Shown here: one piece after another, positions 5,519-6,946 of the stretch | Position numbering within the stretch: position 1 is the stretch's first letter | How the letters are laid out: the number at the start of each line of letters is the position of its first letter | From: Prevotellaceae bacterium | GTDB lineage: Bacteria > Bacteroidota > Bacteroidia > Bacteroidales > UBA932 | Length of the DNA stretch: 6,946 nt | Assembly: GCA_031267155.1 (NCBI GenBank) | Contig: JAIRZR010000059.1 | Coordinates: 1 to 6,946, forward strand | Direction: 5' to 3' | The notes under the pieces: generated by a model | The model's database searches: none | Seen by the model: the letters and a program-made list of their open reading frames with translations, nothing else | Told to the model about the DNA's origin: nothing | Position numbers and translations under genes: made by a program

Positions 5519-6124
5519 ATGTTTAAAATAAATGGTGAAGGATATGAAATTGAACAAGCATACATAGACGCTCTTCTTGATGAAGAGGAGGAAAGATTAA
5601 TGTTCGGAGTGGAAATTTCAGGAAAACAGGCAGATGACAGGACACTGCCCTCAATCACTTCGGATACATTATTAAAGACAGGAAAACACGAAATAAGAAA
5701 ATGGCAGGATATTGCCGGGAGAGTTGTGGAGTGGGGAAAATATTCTAAAAACGTACGGAAGCCGTACGCGAGATTTTACAATTATTATAAAAATACATTC
5801 AGAAGTAATTTTATTTATAATGCTAAAATTGAATTTAAAGCTATTGACAGTAAAATATTCATAAAAGTACAGGGACTGTGTGACAGTAAATTTAACGGTA
5901 CGGAAATAAAAACCTTATCACTGAAAATAGAAACGGAAGTGGTTTTTGGATGGATAAGTACCGGAGCGCATATAACTGAAGAACTGGCAAGGAATAAACT
6001 GAACCCCTATCTGGATGCGGATAATTTTGATTACAGTGTATCGCCGCTTAAATTAAGTAACGGCAGTGTGGATATGGGACGTTTTGACTTAAAAAATGAA
6101 AATAATGAATACAGGATATTTTGA
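5519..6124 (+). CDS. Unrecognised 201-aa protein of the accessory block
   Basis: A soluble protein without signal peptide or transmembrane segment, starting MFKINGEGYEIEQAYIDALLDEEEER. The first 35 residues look like a beta hairpin followed by an acidic helix; residues about 55-75 hold KTGKHEIRKWQDIAGRVVEW, and the middle is a run of predicted strands (FIYNAKIEFKAIDSKIFIKVQG). The C-terminus contains FGWISTGAHITEELARNKLNPYLDADNFDY. I cannot assign a family. The gene starts 18 nt after the preceding stop and is overlapped by the next gene, so the three form one unit. Low GC content and a strong Shine-Dalgarno sequence set it apart from the chromosome-type genes to the left. An immunity or defence role is inference from context only. 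Confidence 0.82.
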   Translation: MFKINGEGYEIEQAYIDALLDEEEERLMFGVEISGKQADDRTLPSITSDTLLKTGKHEIRKWQDIAGRVVEWGKYSKNVRKPYARFYNYYKNTFRSNFIYNAKIEFKAIDSKIFIKVQGLCDSKFNGTEIKTLSLKIETEVVFGWISTGAHITEELARNKLNPYLDADNFDYSVSPLKLSNGSVDMGRFDLKNENNEYRIF

Positions 6125-6725
6125 CGAATATATACATTATAAAAATACCGGCATAAAGTCGAAGGCAAAGGAACTTATAAGGAAATTTATAGATTCTTTT
6201 GAAAATTATGCAGAAAAGGAACAATGGACTGTGGAATATTTGCCGAAACTTGAGATGGACAGTAACGGACGTATTCGAAATGAATTGTTTGAGGAAATAA
6301 TATTTCCGGTATTATTGAACGGCTATAATAACAGAAACACTTTCCTGATGATCTGGCTGGCAAAATTAAAACAGAATTATTATCAGAATGCGGGGGTCTG
6401 GAAAAAAATGAATTATAAAACAGAAGTGGAAATAATCAGGGAATGTTATGAGCTGGAGCCGGATAATAATGATGTAACAGATTTGTTTTTGGAAATTATG
6501 ATTGACAGAATGGATTTCAATATGCATGAATTACCGGAGGGAATATTGTTTGGAAACAGTTTTGCGACAAAAGATGAATGTAAAATATTGCTGGAAAGGA
6601 TAGAATTTATGAATAAACTGGACAGGAATAAAAAATATTCCGAATATCTGTGCGACTGCAGAGAGAAAATAACGGAATACATGGAGTTAAGAACTAAGAG
6701 TTGGCTGTCATGTCCTGATATATAG
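6096..6725 (+). CDS. Unrecognised 209-aa protein with a repeat-derived C-terminus
   Basis: A soluble, largely helical protein (for example IKSKAKELIRKFIDSFENYAEK, KEQWTVEYLPKLEM, FEEIIFPVLLNGYNNRNTFLMIWLAKLKQNYY) with no signal or membrane segment. The frame overlaps the 201-aa gene by 29 nt; ATG 6105, 9 nt inside, is an equally good start that gives 206 residues. No Shine-Dalgarno sequence is seen, so translation may be coupled to the upstream gene. From residue 197 onward (ELRTKSWLSCPDI) the codons are supplied by the 6684-6707 repeat copy and the sequence behind it, so the original C-terminus may have been different. I recognise no family; the overall look, AT-rich and acidic, matches its two upstream partners. 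Confidence 0.8.
   Translation: MKIMNTGYFDEYIHYKNTGIKSKAKELIRKFIDSFENYAEKEQWTVEYLPKLEMDSNGRIRNELFEEIIFPVLLNGYNNRNTFLMIWLAKLKQNYYQNAGVWKKMNYKTEVEIIRECYELEPDNNDVTDLFLEIMIDRMDFNMHELPEGILFGNSFATKDECKILLERIEFMNKLDRNKKYSEYLCDCREKITEYMELRTKSWLSCPDI
6684..6707 (+). repeat. Shortened inverted copy of the 4689-4774 repeat arm, right border
   Basis: GAGTTAAGAACTAA (6684-6697) is the exact reverse complement of 4756-4769, and AGTTGGCTG (6699-6707) is the exact reverse complement of 4732-4740. The right copy lacks 14 nt of the intervening sequence. It lies at the 3' end of the three-gene block and inside the last codons of the third gene. Confidence 0.75.
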
Positions 6726-6765
6726 CTATACAGACAAAACGTGTAAAAGCTGTGACAAAAATTAG

Positions 6766-6946
6766 GCAAAAGTCCCTGCGGAACATACGGCTACAGCGTT
6801 TCTCGGTGCACATATTCTGTTCAGAGAATACAGGGATGTATCGCCGTGGATTGGTATTGCCGGATACGGTGTTGCCGCTACAACAGGCGTGATGCGCGGA
6901 ATAAACCGCAAACACTGGCTTAGCGATGTACTTGCGGGCGCAGGTA
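6766..6946 (+). pseudogene. 5'-truncated PAP2-family phosphatase fragment
   Basis: The frame beginning after a TAG at 6763-6765 reads AKVPAEHTATAFLGAHIL, continues with REYRDVSPWIGIAGYGVAATTG and then MRGINRKHWLSDVLAGAG to the window edge. This is the C-terminal half of a PAP2 (phosphatidic-acid phosphatase-like) domain. The third motif R-x5-H-x3-D is intact, and the second motif appears as PAEH instead of the usual PSGH. PAP2 enzymes are membrane phosphatases that act on lipid phosphates. The N-terminal helices and first motif are absent: a stop lies directly upstream in frame, no start codon is available before the domain, and the sequence to the left belongs to the repeat and accessory block. 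The gene therefore looks broken by insertion or recombination; the downstream end is not visible. Confidence 0.75.

Overview
The window looks like a chromosomal segment of a Bacteroidota member, most likely of the order Bacteroidales. Three observations support this. The minus-strand cluster tRNA-Thr(UGU), tRNA-Tyr, tRNA-Gly, tRNA-Thr(GGU), tuf, tRNA-Trp is the order typical of that group. The EF-Tu sequence is of Bacteroidales type. Several promoters carry the Bacteroidota -7 box TAnnTTTG instead of a sigma-70 -10 box.

Layout. Positions 1-2077 are read on the minus strand: four tRNA genes and tuf, driven by a well-formed promoter near 2131-2160, a hairpin-plus-T-run terminator at 354-397, tRNA-Trp, and the 5' end of an unrecognised gene that leaves the window at position 1. 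The secE gene usually expected after tRNA-Trp is not there. Positions 2078-2556 hold no gene, only back-to-back promoters and small palindromic, REP-like sequence. Positions 2557-4614, plus strand, hold a two-gene unit: a Tat-exported aldo/keto reductase with two C-terminal Cys-rich iron-sulfur motifs, followed 6 nt later by a secreted protein resembling the DUF6599 family.

Positions 4615-6946 are an accessory zone. An 86-bp palindrome (4689-4774) is followed by a promoter-like box, a GC-rich block of about 150 nt with three perfect hairpins, and then three AT-rich plus-strand genes (161, 201 and 209 aa) that I cannot name. They have the general look of the immunity or orphan genes of polymorphic-toxin loci, but no toxin gene is visible. 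The block ends in a shortened, inverted copy of the palindrome arm at 6684-6707, which supplies the last codons of the third gene. About 60 nt later comes a PAP2 phosphatase domain with no 5' half and an in-frame stop just before it. The simplest reading is an inserted or recombined cassette bracketed by related repeats, next to a broken PAP2 gene.

Together, the left half is core translation machinery, the middle is a probable periplasmic redox pair, and the right third is a genomic scar carrying orphan genes. The accessory block is the best candidate for something undescribed, but the evidence is structural only; no function can be read from the sequence.
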